Assembly (NCBI GenBank): GCA_030624545.1
Contig: JAUXJX010000088.1
Span: forward strand, 1 to 7,346
Direction: 5' to 3'
Source of the DNA: Bacteroidota bacterium
Lineage (GTDB): Bacteria > Zhuqueibacterota > JdFR-76 > DREG01
DNA length: 7,346 nucleotides
Shown: piece after piece, positions 1 to 6,021 of the stretch
Position numbering within the stretch: position 1 is the first letter of the stretch
How the letters are laid out: every line of letters begins with the position of its first letter
Translations under genes and position numbers: made by a program
The notes under the pieces: model-generated
Seen by the model: only the letters and a program-made list of their open reading frames with translations
Database searches by the model: none
What the model was told of the DNA's origin: nothing

Positions 1-399
1 ACGATCCTTATCGCGTATATCGCAGATGGTCACCCTCAGGGCTGACTTCAGTCCATGTTTGTTATAGTATTCCTGCATGAGGTTCTTCGCTTGTTCGGTT
101 AGCCGGGCACCAATTTCGACGTCATCCGTCATTTGTGGCGTGTGTTCAAACTCAATCACCGCGCCAGGCACGTCGAGGATTACCAACCTGGAAAGAATCC
201 CGGTCACCATTTCCTGGTATTGCTTCAGAACCTCGGAAAGATTTCCTCGTGCAACAGGCATTGTGGGCAGAGTGAAGTTGATTTCGGGCAGCGTTTCCCC
301 CGCACCAATCACAAGATCAAAGCCGCATCTCACCGGGTGCAAGGCTCTGCCAAATATCATCTCCTCCGGATCGTTGTAGGCTAGGGCGCTAAAATTCAA
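1..399 (-). CDS. mtaB: MtaB-type methanol (or other methyl donor):corrinoid methyltransferase, N-terminal part
   Basis: This family transfers the methyl group of methanol to the Co(I) corrinoid of MtaC in the cytoplasm. The 133 visible residues match the MtaB N-terminus as I know it: an opening NFSALAYNDPEEMIFGRALH, then the glycine-rich stretch DLVIGAGETLPEINFTLP (residues 28-45) and PGAVIEFEHTPQMT (78-91). Full-length members have about 460 residues, so the gene is cut by the window edge. The zinc ligands (a Glu and two Cys in the Methanosarcina enzyme) lie beyond the edge and cannot be checked. The start chosen is TTG at 399-397, because a GGAGGG ribosome site lies 5 nt upstream and the family's N-terminal motif begins right there. 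The first in-frame ATG is residue 14 and would delete part of that motif. It is the last visible gene of the leftward operon, 2 nt after the mtaC stop. Family membership is firm; methanol as substrate is inference, since related clusters may use other methylated compounds. Confidence 0.87.
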   Translation of the reverse strand, partial: MNFSALAYNDPEEMIFGRALHPVRCGFDLVIGAGETLPEINFTLPTMPVARGNLSEVLKQYQEMVTGILSRLVILDVPGAVIEFEHTPQMTDDVEIGARLTEQAKNLMQEYYNKHGLKSALRVTICDIRDKDR

Positions 400-401
400 T
401 T

Positions 402-1037
402 TCACCCTCCAACGAGACTTTTTGCCAATCCAACCGCATTTGCTGCATTTCTGCCGAAACCATCGGCCCCGATCGTCTTCGCATAGTCCTCCGTCACCGG
501 AGCCCCACCAATCATAATTTTAACCTTGCTCCTGAGTCCCATTGATTCAAATTCGTCGATGGTATCCTTCATGGCGGGCATGGTGGTGGTCAGCAACGCC
601 GACAATCCAACAACATCCGCACCGGATTCATTGGCCAATTCGACAAATTTAGCAGGGGACACGTCCACACCTGCGTCGATTACTTCAAAACCGCTCCCGC
701 GTAACATGATACCGACGAGATTTTTCCCGATGTCATGAATGTCACCCTTGACCGTGCCGATGACAACCTTTGCAAGCGGTTTTACGTCTGATTCTTCCAA
801 AAGTGGTTTTAGGATATCCAATCCGGCGTTTAAGGCACGGGCGGCCAATAGCATTTCCGGAATAAAAAATTCTCCAGCCTCGAATTTTTGCCCCACGATA
901 GCCATCGCAGGGATCAACCCTCCGTCCAATATCTCTTTGGCAGTTTTCCCGCTATCTAGAAATTGACTGGTTGTCTCGGCTACCTCCAGTTTTTTGCCCG
1001 TGATAACGCATTTTTGAAGTTCAGAATAATCATCCAT
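402..1037 (-). CDS. mtaC: MtaC-type corrinoid (B12-binding) methyltransferase protein
   Basis: Cytoplasmic methyl carrier: its bound corrinoid accepts a methyl group from the partner methyltransferase (here MtaB) and passes it to a second methyltransferase. At 211 residues it has the usual length for the MtaC/MtbC/MttC family. A helical cap domain covers about residues 1-85, with the typical EFFIPEMLLAARALNAGL at 56-73. A Rossmann-like B12 domain follows from about residue 88. The lower-ligand signature D-x-H-x-x-G is intact as D99, H101 and G104 within GTVKGDIHDIGKNLVG, so base-off/His-on binding is expected. The second motif S-x-L is S146-L148 and the GG motif is G177-G178. AAGGAGA lies 8 nt upstream of the ATG. 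It is separated from the upstream UroD-like gene by 169 bp containing inverted repeats, but lies only 2 nt before mtaB. Function as a corrinoid protein is near certain; the MtaC label rests on the adjacent MtaB. Confidence 0.92.
   Translation of the reverse strand: MDDYSELQKCVITGKKLEVAETTSQFLDSGKTAKEILDGGLIPAMAIVGQKFEAGEFFIPEMLLAARALNAGLDILKPLLEESDVKPLAKVVIGTVKGDIHDIGKNLVGIMLRGSGFEVIDAGVDVSPAKFVELANESGADVVGLSALLTTTMPAMKDTIDEFESMGLRSKVKIMIGGAPVTEDYAKTIGADGFGRNAANAVGLAKSLVGG
405..410 (-). promoter_or_regulatory. Ribosome binding site of mtaB, deciding a TTG start
   Basis: GGAGGG on the minus strand, formed by the last two glycine codons of mtaC, lies 5 nt before the TTG at 399. This strong Shine-Dalgarno match supports the TTG as the mtaB start and implies coupling: ribosomes ending mtaC at 402 can restart almost in place. 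Confidence 0.75.
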
Positions 1038-1045
1038 AAGGGCTT

Positions 1046-1052
1046 TCTCCTT
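1046..1052 (-). promoter_or_regulatory. Ribosome binding site of mtaC
   Basis: AAGGAGA on the minus strand, 8 nt before the ATG at 1037. It is one of the two clearest Shine-Dalgarno sites in the window. The RACo-like gene, the UroD-like gene and the kinase have only weak ones, which suggests high translation of the corrinoid protein. Confidence 0.75.
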
Positions 1053-1101
1053 AGGTTTTGAGAGTTCTTGATGAAAAATGAGTAACAGACAAGTTCTTTA
1101 G

Positions 1102-1210
1102 CTAGCCTGTATCATTCAAAAATAATGATTTTAAGGCCAAAACTTCCCTGTGCTGTCAACCCGGCAGGCCGGGATGACAATCATGAGGTTCTCTGAACAA
1201 TACAGGCTAG
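1102..1210. repeat. Inverted-repeat-bounded intergenic element between the UroD-like gene and mtaC
   Basis: Perfect 11-bp inverted repeats CTAGCCTGTAT (1102-1112) and ATACAGGCTAG (1200-1210) bound a 109-bp segment. Inside are a small dyad ATCATT/AATGAT (1111-1116 and 1124-1129) and a strong hairpin (1154-1179). The right arm contains the stop codon of the UroD-like gene (1207-1209). There is no protein inside and no clear target-site duplication. It could be a small non-autonomous MITE-like element, or an RNA fold that protects or separates parts of the operon transcript. No uridine run follows, so it is not a standard terminator. Confidence 0.55.
1154..1179. repeat. REP-like GC-rich hairpin
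   Basis: TGTCAACCCGGC (1154-1165) and GCCGGGATGACA (1168-1179) pair at 11 of 12 positions around a 2-nt centre. Sequences of the form TGTCATCCCGGC...GCCGGGATGACA are a common dispersed palindromic repeat in many bacterial genomes, so this is probably one copy. It would form a stable hairpin in the operon mRNA between the UroD-like gene and mtaC. Confidence 0.65.
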
Positions 1211-2160
1211 GCATAATTTCTATATTTTTCCAGCGACTCACAAATTGCTTTGATATTTGCCAGTGGCACGTCCGGTTCGAATTCGGCAAATAGCAGGAGT
1301 CCGCCTTCGGGCAGACTCAGTTTCTCTACCGCTTCATGGATGTGAGCATCAATTTGCTCTGGTGTCCAAAAAGGGAAATTTTGTCGATCAAGATCCAAAT
1401 TGATGGCGACTTTTCCCTTTGCAACCCGGGCAAGGTTGTCTAATCCATTGGCACCCACTTGCGGATTCAGCACATCAAGGCCGCAGTCAATTAACGAATC
1501 GATGATTTCCAGGATATGACCGTCCGAGTGCAGGTAGACCAAAGTTCCGGCTTGGCGGCATTTCGCGAACATCCTTGCATAGCACGGTTTCAAATATTTG
1601 TTCCATTTGTCGGGATGGATCGGAAGCCAGTCCTGATTGCCCAGATCGTCACCCAGGATTATGATTCTGGGTTTGGTTTCGAGGAATACTTCTATCTCCT
1701 GCAGATTGTAGCTCAGAACCTTATCGATCAAGATTTGCAGCTCCGGAGGCTCCTCCGCAAAATCGATCATAAGCTCCTCGAATCCGCGTAAGTAGTATAA
1801 GCGCATGAACATAAATCCATGCGGCAGTCCGGCATGCTCTTTAGGAGGCTCAAATGAATGAACATCTTCCCGGTTGGGCAAAGGATTTCCGACCACGACA
1901 CCATCAAGTCCTGGGGCTACATTTTTCCATACACATCCCCAAGCGTCGGTTTGCACGCCCTCCTGATACGTTCCCTCGAATTCGTCAAAATCACGACTGC
2001 CCTTTTCGAAATCCCCAAAAATAAATGGGTATTCCAAGACGACTTCTTCCATGGCCTCGCGATATTTCGACCAGGTTGCGGGCATAATACTCGCCGAAAC
2101 CGGTATCCATTTCGGATAATTGAATTCGATCGCTCGATAGTAATTTTCTTCAATTGTCAT
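1207..2160 (-). CDS. UroD/MtaA-superfamily protein (putative corrinoid-linked methyltransferase) lacking the zinc motif
   Basis: 317 residues with the uroporphyrinogen decarboxylase-like TIM-barrel pattern. It has a DAWGCVWKNVAPGLDGVVVG block (72-91), GDDLGNQDWLPIHPDKW (170-186), and YLHSDGHI (209-216) followed by a CGLDVLNP repeat-turn (226-233). The C-terminal strand and helix are LLLFAEFEPDVPLANIKAI (288-306). In MtaA/MtbA, which move methyl from the corrinoid protein to coenzyme M, the zinc is held by His-x-Cys and a later Cys. Here the first motif reads H211-S212-D213 and the C-terminal position holds acidic E293/E295, so that zinc site is absent. It also lies in a methyltransferase operon rather than a haem locus, which argues against haem synthesis. 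Possible roles are a second substrate:corrinoid methyltransferase or the acceptor-side enzyme; neither can be chosen from sequence. The ATG at 2160 is the first start after an in-frame TAG, and only a weak GGA precedes it. The gene begins 58 bp after the RACo-like gene ends. Confidence 0.8.
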   Translation of the reverse strand: MTIEENYYRAIEFNYPKWIPVSASIMPATWSKYREAMEEVVLEYPFIFGDFEKGSRDFDEFEGTYQEGVQTDAWGCVWKNVAPGLDGVVVGNPLPNREDVHSFEPPKEHAGLPHGFMFMRLYYLRGFEELMIDFAEEPPELQILIDKVLSYNLQEIEVFLETKPRIIILGDDLGNQDWLPIHPDKWNKYLKPCYARMFAKCRQAGTLVYLHSDGHILEIIDSLIDCGLDVLNPQVGANGLDNLARVAKGKVAINLDLDRQNFPFWTPEQIDAHIHEAVEKLSLPEGGLLLFAEFEPDVPLANIKAICESLEKYRNYA

Positions 2161-2218
2161 GTGTAAATTTCCGTTGTCATATAAAATATACAGATCCTAT
2201 TGCCACAAGAATCCACGA

Positions 2219-4060
2219 TCAATTGGCGAAATTCAGCCCTTCGACAAAGTTGTCCTGGAACTCGGGCCGGTCAGCAATTTCAATATACTCAATTTTCTTG
2301 GCAATTCGTTCCGCTTTTTCTCTCGCTTCTTTTGACCGCAGCACGGCCTCTGCTCCCGTCAAGGCAGCGTTGCCAATAAATACAATTTTCTCAGGAGAGA
2401 TGCCCGGGATTATTCCGAGATCCACGACATCTTGGCCGCGGGCATGATTGCCAAAAGCACCGGCAATGAAGACGTTCGATACTTGTGCGGGCTTGACATT
2501 CAGCTCCTGCATCAATATTTGGATGCCTGCCGCAATGGCACTCTTGGCGAGCTGAACTTCACGGACATCATTTTGGGTCAGTGTAATGGATCTATTTTCG
2601 TCAATCCTTGTGACCGCGATATCGTTCACGCCGTTCTTGCCGTGAATGATGTGTTCTTTAAATATGTTCTGTGACTGACCTTGCAGTTGCGAAGCCCGGA
2701 GTATCCTCCCCGTCCCGTCGATGGCGCCTGCACGCACAAATTCACCTATCAGGTCGATGAGACCGGAACCGCATATGCCCAGGGGATCTGCACCGCCGAT
2801 GGTGCGAAGTCGCAATTCTCCATCTATGAATTCCGCCCGCTCGATGGCGCCGTGGGTGGCACGCATGCCCCAGGTTATGCATGCGCCTTCCCAGGCCGGT
2901 CCAGCAGGTGATGAGCAGCACAACAGCCGGTGTTTATTGCCCAATACGATTTCGCCGTTCGTTCCCAAATCCACAGCCAGTTGCATCTCGTCCTTTTCAT
3001 CAAGATCAAGCACTGTCAACACGGCCGTAATGTCACTACCGACAAAGCAGGCCAAATTGGCTAGGTTATAAACCGCAGCAGTGGGATTAATTTCAATTCC
3101 AAGTGATTTTGCCTTTAGTGTGACCGGGCCTTGGAAAACAGGCGTATAAGGACTGTAGGCGAGGTTTCGCGGATCTATATTCAATGCAATGTGCTGCATC
3201 ACAGTATTCCCCGCCAAAGTGAGCTTATAAATCTTTGTCGCTCGAATCCCGGCATTTTCGATCAGACTTGTTAACAAACCGTTTATCAGTTTGATAATCA
3301 GGCGATTCAGTCTCTTCAAACCTCCGGGATGCTCGACAATGTATTTGATACGCGATACTACGTCAGCACCGTGAGCGGACTGCGGATTTGCTGCTGAGAT
3401 GACGGCGAGCACTTCATCCGTGTTCAGATTCAATAATTTTGCCGCAACGGTAGTGGTGCCGATGTCGACGGCAACTCCGTACAATGAGTCCGACGTGTCA
3501 CCGGACTCGATGGCCAGAAGCTCTTCCTGGTCTATGACGGCAGTAAACGCATTCTCATCGCCATGCCGCAATTCCGGTAGATTTCGAACAATTTGAAAAT
3601 CGTAATTCCTAATAAGATGGCCTTTTTGCCCGAGGAGATTCAGAACTTTTTCGAAATCAAAATACTTTTCGCCGAGTCGAGAAGAGGGCACGTTGAGAAG
3701 AACCTTTTTAATGTCAGGATCAAGTGTGGTCTGGCCTACCATTCCCGACGTGAGGATCTGACCGGCCATCGGCTGGGATTCCGGCGGGATAACGCACAGG
3801 CTATTACCGGCTATTTGCGCCTGACATGAAAGTCTGACTCCTTTGTCAAGCTCGTGCCTGGCAAGCAGGTTCTTTTCCACTTGCGAAGGAGAGCTCACAC
3901 CATCTTTCACATTGACCTTGCACTTTGCACAGGTACCGATTCCGGCACAGTCCGACTCGATCAGGATGCCGAGCTCTAACGCCGCGTCCCGTATTGAGAT
4001 GCCCTTCTCGAAGAAGCCTGATTTCTTATGTGGCAAAAAAGTGATTTTGTGCTCGGCCAT
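2219..4060 (-). CDS. RACo/RamA-type corrinoid-activating protein (2Fe-2S ferredoxin domain plus ASKHA ATPase-like domain)
   Basis: Reductive activator that uses ATP binding or hydrolysis and an iron-sulfur cluster to return inactive Co(II) corrinoid protein to Co(I). The 613-residue length is normal for bacterial RACo-like proteins. The N-terminus (about 1-90) is a plant-type ferredoxin domain with C38-x5-C44-x2-C47 and C79 as likely 2Fe-2S ligands. After a linker region, the ASKHA fold begins with GVAVDIGTTTVAAKLL (195-210). It continues with LAGNTVMQH (282-290), LAVDLGTNGEIVLG (361-374), a GICGSGLIDLI turn (428-438), FIAGAFGNHARG (531-542) and IGNAALTGA (562-570). The family is known from acetogen CFeSP activation and O-demethylases; archaeal RamA uses 4Fe-4S clusters instead. 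It is the first gene of the leftward operon, so the activator is made with the corrinoid protein it presumably serves. A weak GGAT lies upstream of the ATG. A candidate promoter is about 100 bp upstream. No key motif is missing. Confidence 0.92.
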   Translation of the reverse strand: MAEHKITFLPHKKSGFFEKGISIRDAALELGILIESDCAGIGTCAKCKVNVKDGVSSPSQVEKNLLARHELDKGVRLSCQAQIAGNSLCVIPPESQPMAGQILTSGMVGQTTLDPDIKKVLLNVPSSRLGEKYFDFEKVLNLLGQKGHLIRNYDFQIVRNLPELRHGDENAFTAVIDQEELLAIESGDTSDSLYGVAVDIGTTTVAAKLLNLNTDEVLAVISAANPQSAHGADVVSRIKYIVEHPGGLKRLNRLIIKLINGLLTSLIENAGIRATKIYKLTLAGNTVMQHIALNIDPRNLAYSPYTPVFQGPVTLKAKSLGIEINPTAAVYNLANLACFVGSDITAVLTVLDLDEKDEMQLAVDLGTNGEIVLGNKHRLLCCSSPAGPAWEGACITWGMRATHGAIERAEFIDGELRLRTIGGADPLGICGSGLIDLIGEFVRAGAIDGTGRILRASQLQGQSQNIFKEHIIHGKNGVNDIAVTRIDENRSITLTQNDVREVQLAKSAIAAGIQILMQELNVKPAQVSNVFIAGAFGNHARGQDVVDLGIIPGISPEKIVFIGNAALTGAEAVLRSKEAREKAERIAKKIEYIEIADRPEFQDNFVEGLNFAN

Positions 4061-4096
4061 TTTCTATCAATCCAGAAACATCAGCATGCGGATCGG

Positions 4097-4114
4097 ATTT
4101 GGCTATTCCCAAAT
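4097..4114. promoter_or_regulatory. Perfect dyad in the leader of the corrinoid operon
   Basis: ATTTGG-CTATTC-CCAAAT is a perfect 6-6-6 inverted repeat lying 37-54 bp before the RACo-like ATG. It is downstream of the candidate promoter, so it would be transcribed as a 6-bp stem with a 6-nt loop. It could be an operator or an mRNA leader hairpin. Part of it (4099-4109) recurs at 4303-4313. Confidence 0.45.
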
Positions 4115-4157
4115 GAACGAATGGGCCTGTGAGTAAGATAAGCTTCGATAATTCAAC

Positions 4158-4186
4158 AATATAATTTAAGTCATAACTGGGTGCAA
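4158..4186 (-). promoter_or_regulatory. Candidate sigma70 promoter of the corrinoid operon
   Basis: On the minus strand, TTGCAC (4186-4181) as -35 is followed after exactly 17 bp by TATATT (4163-4158) as -10. The -10 matches consensus at 5 of 6 positions, the -35 at only 3 of 6. Transcription would start near 4150, giving a leader of about 90 nt before the RACo-like ATG. Position, spacing and AT-rich context support it. Confidence 0.45.
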
Positions 4187-4191
4187 GCACC
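4180..4191. promoter_or_regulatory. Dyad over the -35 of the corrinoid operon promoter (possible operator)
   Basis: GGTGC-AA-GCACC is a perfect 5-2-5 palindrome covering the candidate -35 hexamer. A regulator bound here would block or recruit polymerase for the corrinoid operon. No regulator gene is in the window to pair with it. Confidence 0.35.
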
Positions 4192-4445
4192 AAGCAAGAA
4201 TCGGGTTCTTACTTCAAAAATACGCCTGCTTTAACAAAAATAAAAGCCATATATGCTAAATCCACATTTTTATCCCCGGATTGCACAGTTATTCCACAGT
4301 AGTTGGCTATTCCTGAAGACACTCCCGGGATGCCACACTCTGGAGAACAAATCACCTCGGACCCCATCAGTGTCGCTTATTGTGTTGATCTGTATGATTC
4401 AATTTTTATATTAGAACTACATCTATCCCGGGTATTGGGTGGACG

Positions 4446-4460
4446 TTGTATAATGTACAA
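4446..4460 (+). promoter_or_regulatory. Candidate -10 element and overlapping operator of the sugar operon
   Basis: A perfect TATAAT (4449-4454) lies 49 bp before the isomerase ATG. No good -35 is found 16-18 bp upstream, where the sequence is CCCGGG-like, so an activator may be needed. The -10 sits in a perfect dyad TTGTA-TAATG-TACAA. The half-site TTGTA/TACAA resembles that of the Bacillus subtilis AraR arabinose operator, but the spacing differs (5 bp against 2), so an AraR-like repressor is only a suggestion. Confidence 0.45.
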
Positions 4461-4469
4461 ATGATCATG

Positions 4470-4484
4470 GATTCAATCTGAATC
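4470..4484 (+). promoter_or_regulatory. Dyad between the sugar-operon promoter and start codon
   Basis: GATTCA-ATC-TGAATC is a perfect 6-3-6 inverted repeat, 16-30 nt downstream of the TATAAT and 19 nt before the isomerase ATG. The half GATTCAAT also occurs at 4396-4403, upstream of the -10. This fits an operator with a second half-site upstream, or a short leader hairpin. Confidence 0.4.
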
Positions 4485-4503
4485 ACCAACAGATAGGCGA
4501 GAT

Positions 4504-5919
4504 ATGCGAAAGACAAAAGTAGGAGTTTTGACCTTTTCTGATGGACGGGACTTTTTGCAGAAGCCCCTCGTCGAAGTCAACGATCAATTTATGCAGGCTT
4601 TAAAGACATTGTTGGAAAAGGTGGGATATGAAGTGGTTGCCGGCCGAGAGGTGATCTGGACGAATCAGTTGGCAGTCGAAGAGGGAAAATACCTTCGGTC
4701 ACAGAACGTCGATATGACCATCTTCAATTATGCAGTATGGGCCTTTCCTCAATTCACGGCAATGGCGGCCAAATTCGCGCCGGGTCCGCTGCTGCTTTAC
4801 TCAAACATCAATCCTCAATATCCTGGCTTGGTCGCCTTGATGGCAGCCAGTGGCGCGCTCGATCAAACTGGTGTCGTTCATCGCAAACTATTCGGCGACC
4901 TGGAGAATGAGGTTCTTGTTCAAGAGATGGTCGACTACGTCGATGCTGCTGGCGTCATCAGCAAGCTGCGTGGGGAGACCTATGGGCTGTACGGCGGCCG
5001 TTCCATCGGAATCTACACGGCGGTGAGCAACACGGATCAATGGATGGCAAAATTCGGTATAGACGTGGAGCAGGTTGATCAGCTAGAAGTCATTCGCCGA
5101 GCAGAACGGATCGATGCAGATAAGGCCAGGGCGGCGCGAGAATGGTGCGAAAAATATGTCAAGAAAATTCATTATAATGGCAAGGAACTAACACCAGAAA
5201 AATTGGAGCTGCAAATTCGAATATATTATGCCATGAAAGAAATAAACGAAGAAAAGGGATTCGATTTCTGCGGCATTAAATCCCAGACAGAACTCACCAA
5301 TAACTATTGCACAACGGACGTTCCTGAAGCCTTCATGAACGATCCCTACGATTTCGATGGCCCAAAGGAACCGGTGGTTTGCGCTACCGAGGCGGATATG
5401 GATGCTGCGCTGACCATGGAGATTTTCAAGCATCTGGCGAACACCCCAGTTCTTTTTGCAGATGTGCGCCATTACTTTGCCGATCAGGATATTCTTGATC
5501 TGGTGAATTCCGGCCAGCATGCTACTTATTTTGCAGCGAAAAGCTTCGATTTCAAAGAAAACCTGGCAAAGGTGGAATTCCGCCCCGAGGGCTTCTATTT
5601 TCCGGGCGGAGGTGCATCTGTGTTTCATTTGGCGGCGCCTGGCGAAGTGACTCTAGCACGACTGATGCGTGTCTCGGGCAAATACTGGATGGCCATTGTA
5701 CCCGGTGAGTTTGTTCAATTTGATGACGCAACCAATGAAAGGCTGATTAACGAAGTGCAGGACAATTGGCCGCATGCTTTCTTCAAACTTCAGGTGGAGC
5801 CAAAGGAGTTTTTCTCCAGCTACGCCTGCAACCACATCCATGGCGTGTATGGAAACTACATAGAGAAGCTCATCGCTGTTTGCGAGCTTTTGGATATTCC
5901 CTACAAATTGTATGCTTGA
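4504..5919 (+). CDS. L-fucose/L-arabinose isomerase-family protein
   Basis: Cytoplasmic metal-dependent aldose-ketose isomerase, 471 residues. This is shorter than E. coli FucI (591) and typical of the compact fucose-isomerase-like group. The substrate-side N-terminal domains contain VGVLTFSDGRDF (6-17), LLLYSNINPQYPGLVALMAA (96-115) and LYGGRSIGIYTA (162-173). The catalytic part shows the FucI pattern: CATEAD with E296, VLFADVRHYF with D320, and ACNHIHGVYG with H444. By alignment from memory these three match the E. coli FucI manganese ligands Glu337, Asp361 and His528. The Asp, rather than the Glu of AraA, places it on the FucI side. The ATG is preceded by a modest AGGCGAG. The following AraB-type kinase suggests the product is a ketulose such as L-ribulose, so the true substrate could be L-arabinose, L-fucose, D-arabinose or a related aldose. 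Family is sure; substrate is not. Confidence 0.87.
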   Translation: MRKTKVGVLTFSDGRDFLQKPLVEVNDQFMQALKTLLEKVGYEVVAGREVIWTNQLAVEEGKYLRSQNVDMTIFNYAVWAFPQFTAMAAKFAPGPLLLYSNINPQYPGLVALMAASGALDQTGVVHRKLFGDLENEVLVQEMVDYVDAAGVISKLRGETYGLYGGRSIGIYTAVSNTDQWMAKFGIDVEQVDQLEVIRRAERIDADKARAAREWCEKYVKKIHYNGKELTPEKLELQIRIYYAMKEINEEKGFDFCGIKSQTELTNNYCTTDVPEAFMNDPYDFDGPKEPVVCATEADMDAALTMEIFKHLANTPVLFADVRHYFADQDILDLVNSGQHATYFAAKSFDFKENLAKVEFRPEGFYFPGGGASVFHLAAPGEVTLARLMRVSGKYWMAIVPGEFVQFDDATNERLINEVQDNWPHAFFKLQVEPKEFFSSYACNHIHGVYGNYIEKLIAVCELLDIPYKLYA

Positions 5920-5927
5920 TTTTGAGG

Positions 5928-6002
5928 AGCCAGAGAATCACACAGAAGTGCATAGAAATAAAAAGGGCCTTTTTCCGTGGAATTCCGTGTGATTCTGTGG
6001 CT
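5928..6002. repeat. Palindromic intergenic element between isomerase and kinase
   Basis: Arms 5928-5947 and 5983-6002 pair at 18 of 20 positions, with the core AGAATCACAC / GTGTGATTCT. Inside is a second perfect palindrome, AAAAAGGGCCTTTTT (5960-5974). CACAGAATCACAC-type sequences recur between genes in many environmental bacterial genomes, so this is probably a dispersed repeat copy. In the transcript it would fold into a long stem that could damp kinase expression or shield the isomerase mRNA 3' end. It is not followed by a U-run, so it is not a clear terminator. Confidence 0.6.
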
Positions 6003-6021
6003 AATAAATCTTTGAAAGTTA

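Larger units (their letters stand above)
4099..4313 (+). repeat. 11-bp direct repeat pair in the control region
   Basis: TTGGCTATTCC occurs at 4099-4109 and again at 4303-4313, 204 bp apart on the same strand. The coordinates span both copies. An exact 11-mer twice in 443 bp is unlikely but not impossible by chance. The pair may be two binding sites of one regulator, with possible looping between them. Confidence 0.4.
4061..4503. other. Shared divergent control region
   Basis: 443 bp without a convincing gene, between two divergent operons. It is more AT-rich than the flanking coding sequence. It contains one candidate promoter per direction, four perfect dyads and an 11-bp direct repeat, listed separately. 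I looked for a cobalamin riboswitch ahead of the corrinoid operon and did not find the conserved B12-box pattern. No tRNA or clear intrinsic terminator is seen. Confidence 0.7.

Noticed and set aside
77..384. Open frames on the plus strand opposite the mtaB fragment
   Set aside because: They lie antisense to a clearly recognisable MtaB N-terminus, have no protein-family pattern and no ribosome site.
1128..1159. Possible internal promoter for mtaC on the minus strand: consensus TTGACA (1159-1154) and TAAAAT (1133-1128)
   Set aside because: The spacing is 20 bp, outside the usual range, and the TTGACA is part of the REP-like hairpin arm, so the match is probably incidental.
1154..1179. Intrinsic terminator at the GC-rich hairpin
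   Set aside because: No run of T follows the stem on either strand, and transcription must continue into mtaC if the genes form one operon.
1207..2160. Genuine uroporphyrinogen decarboxylase (hemE)
   Set aside because: The protein has the superfamily fold pattern but sits between corrinoid-related genes and lacks the N-terminal arginine-rich substrate-binding pattern of HemE.
1516..2166. Plus-strand open frames within the UroD-like and operon junction region
   Set aside because: Antisense shadows of a well-matched UroD-family protein; low-complexity composition and no recognisable motif.
2432..3829. Several plus-strand open frames across the RACo-like gene
   Set aside because: The minus-strand frame carries all ferredoxin and ASKHA motifs over 613 residues; the opposite frames are by-products of its codon use.
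3843..4136. Plus-strand open frame reaching into the control region
   Set aside because: Most of it is antisense to the ferredoxin domain of the RACo-like gene, and the rest shows no motif or ribosome site.
4061..4503. Cobalamin riboswitch ahead of the corrinoid operon
   Set aside because: The gene content made it plausible, but I could not find the conserved B12-box or the surrounding core pattern on the minus strand. A covariance-model search would be decisive.
5188..5841. Minus-strand open frames opposite the isomerase
   Set aside because: They oppose the catalytic part of a complete isomerase and resemble no known family.
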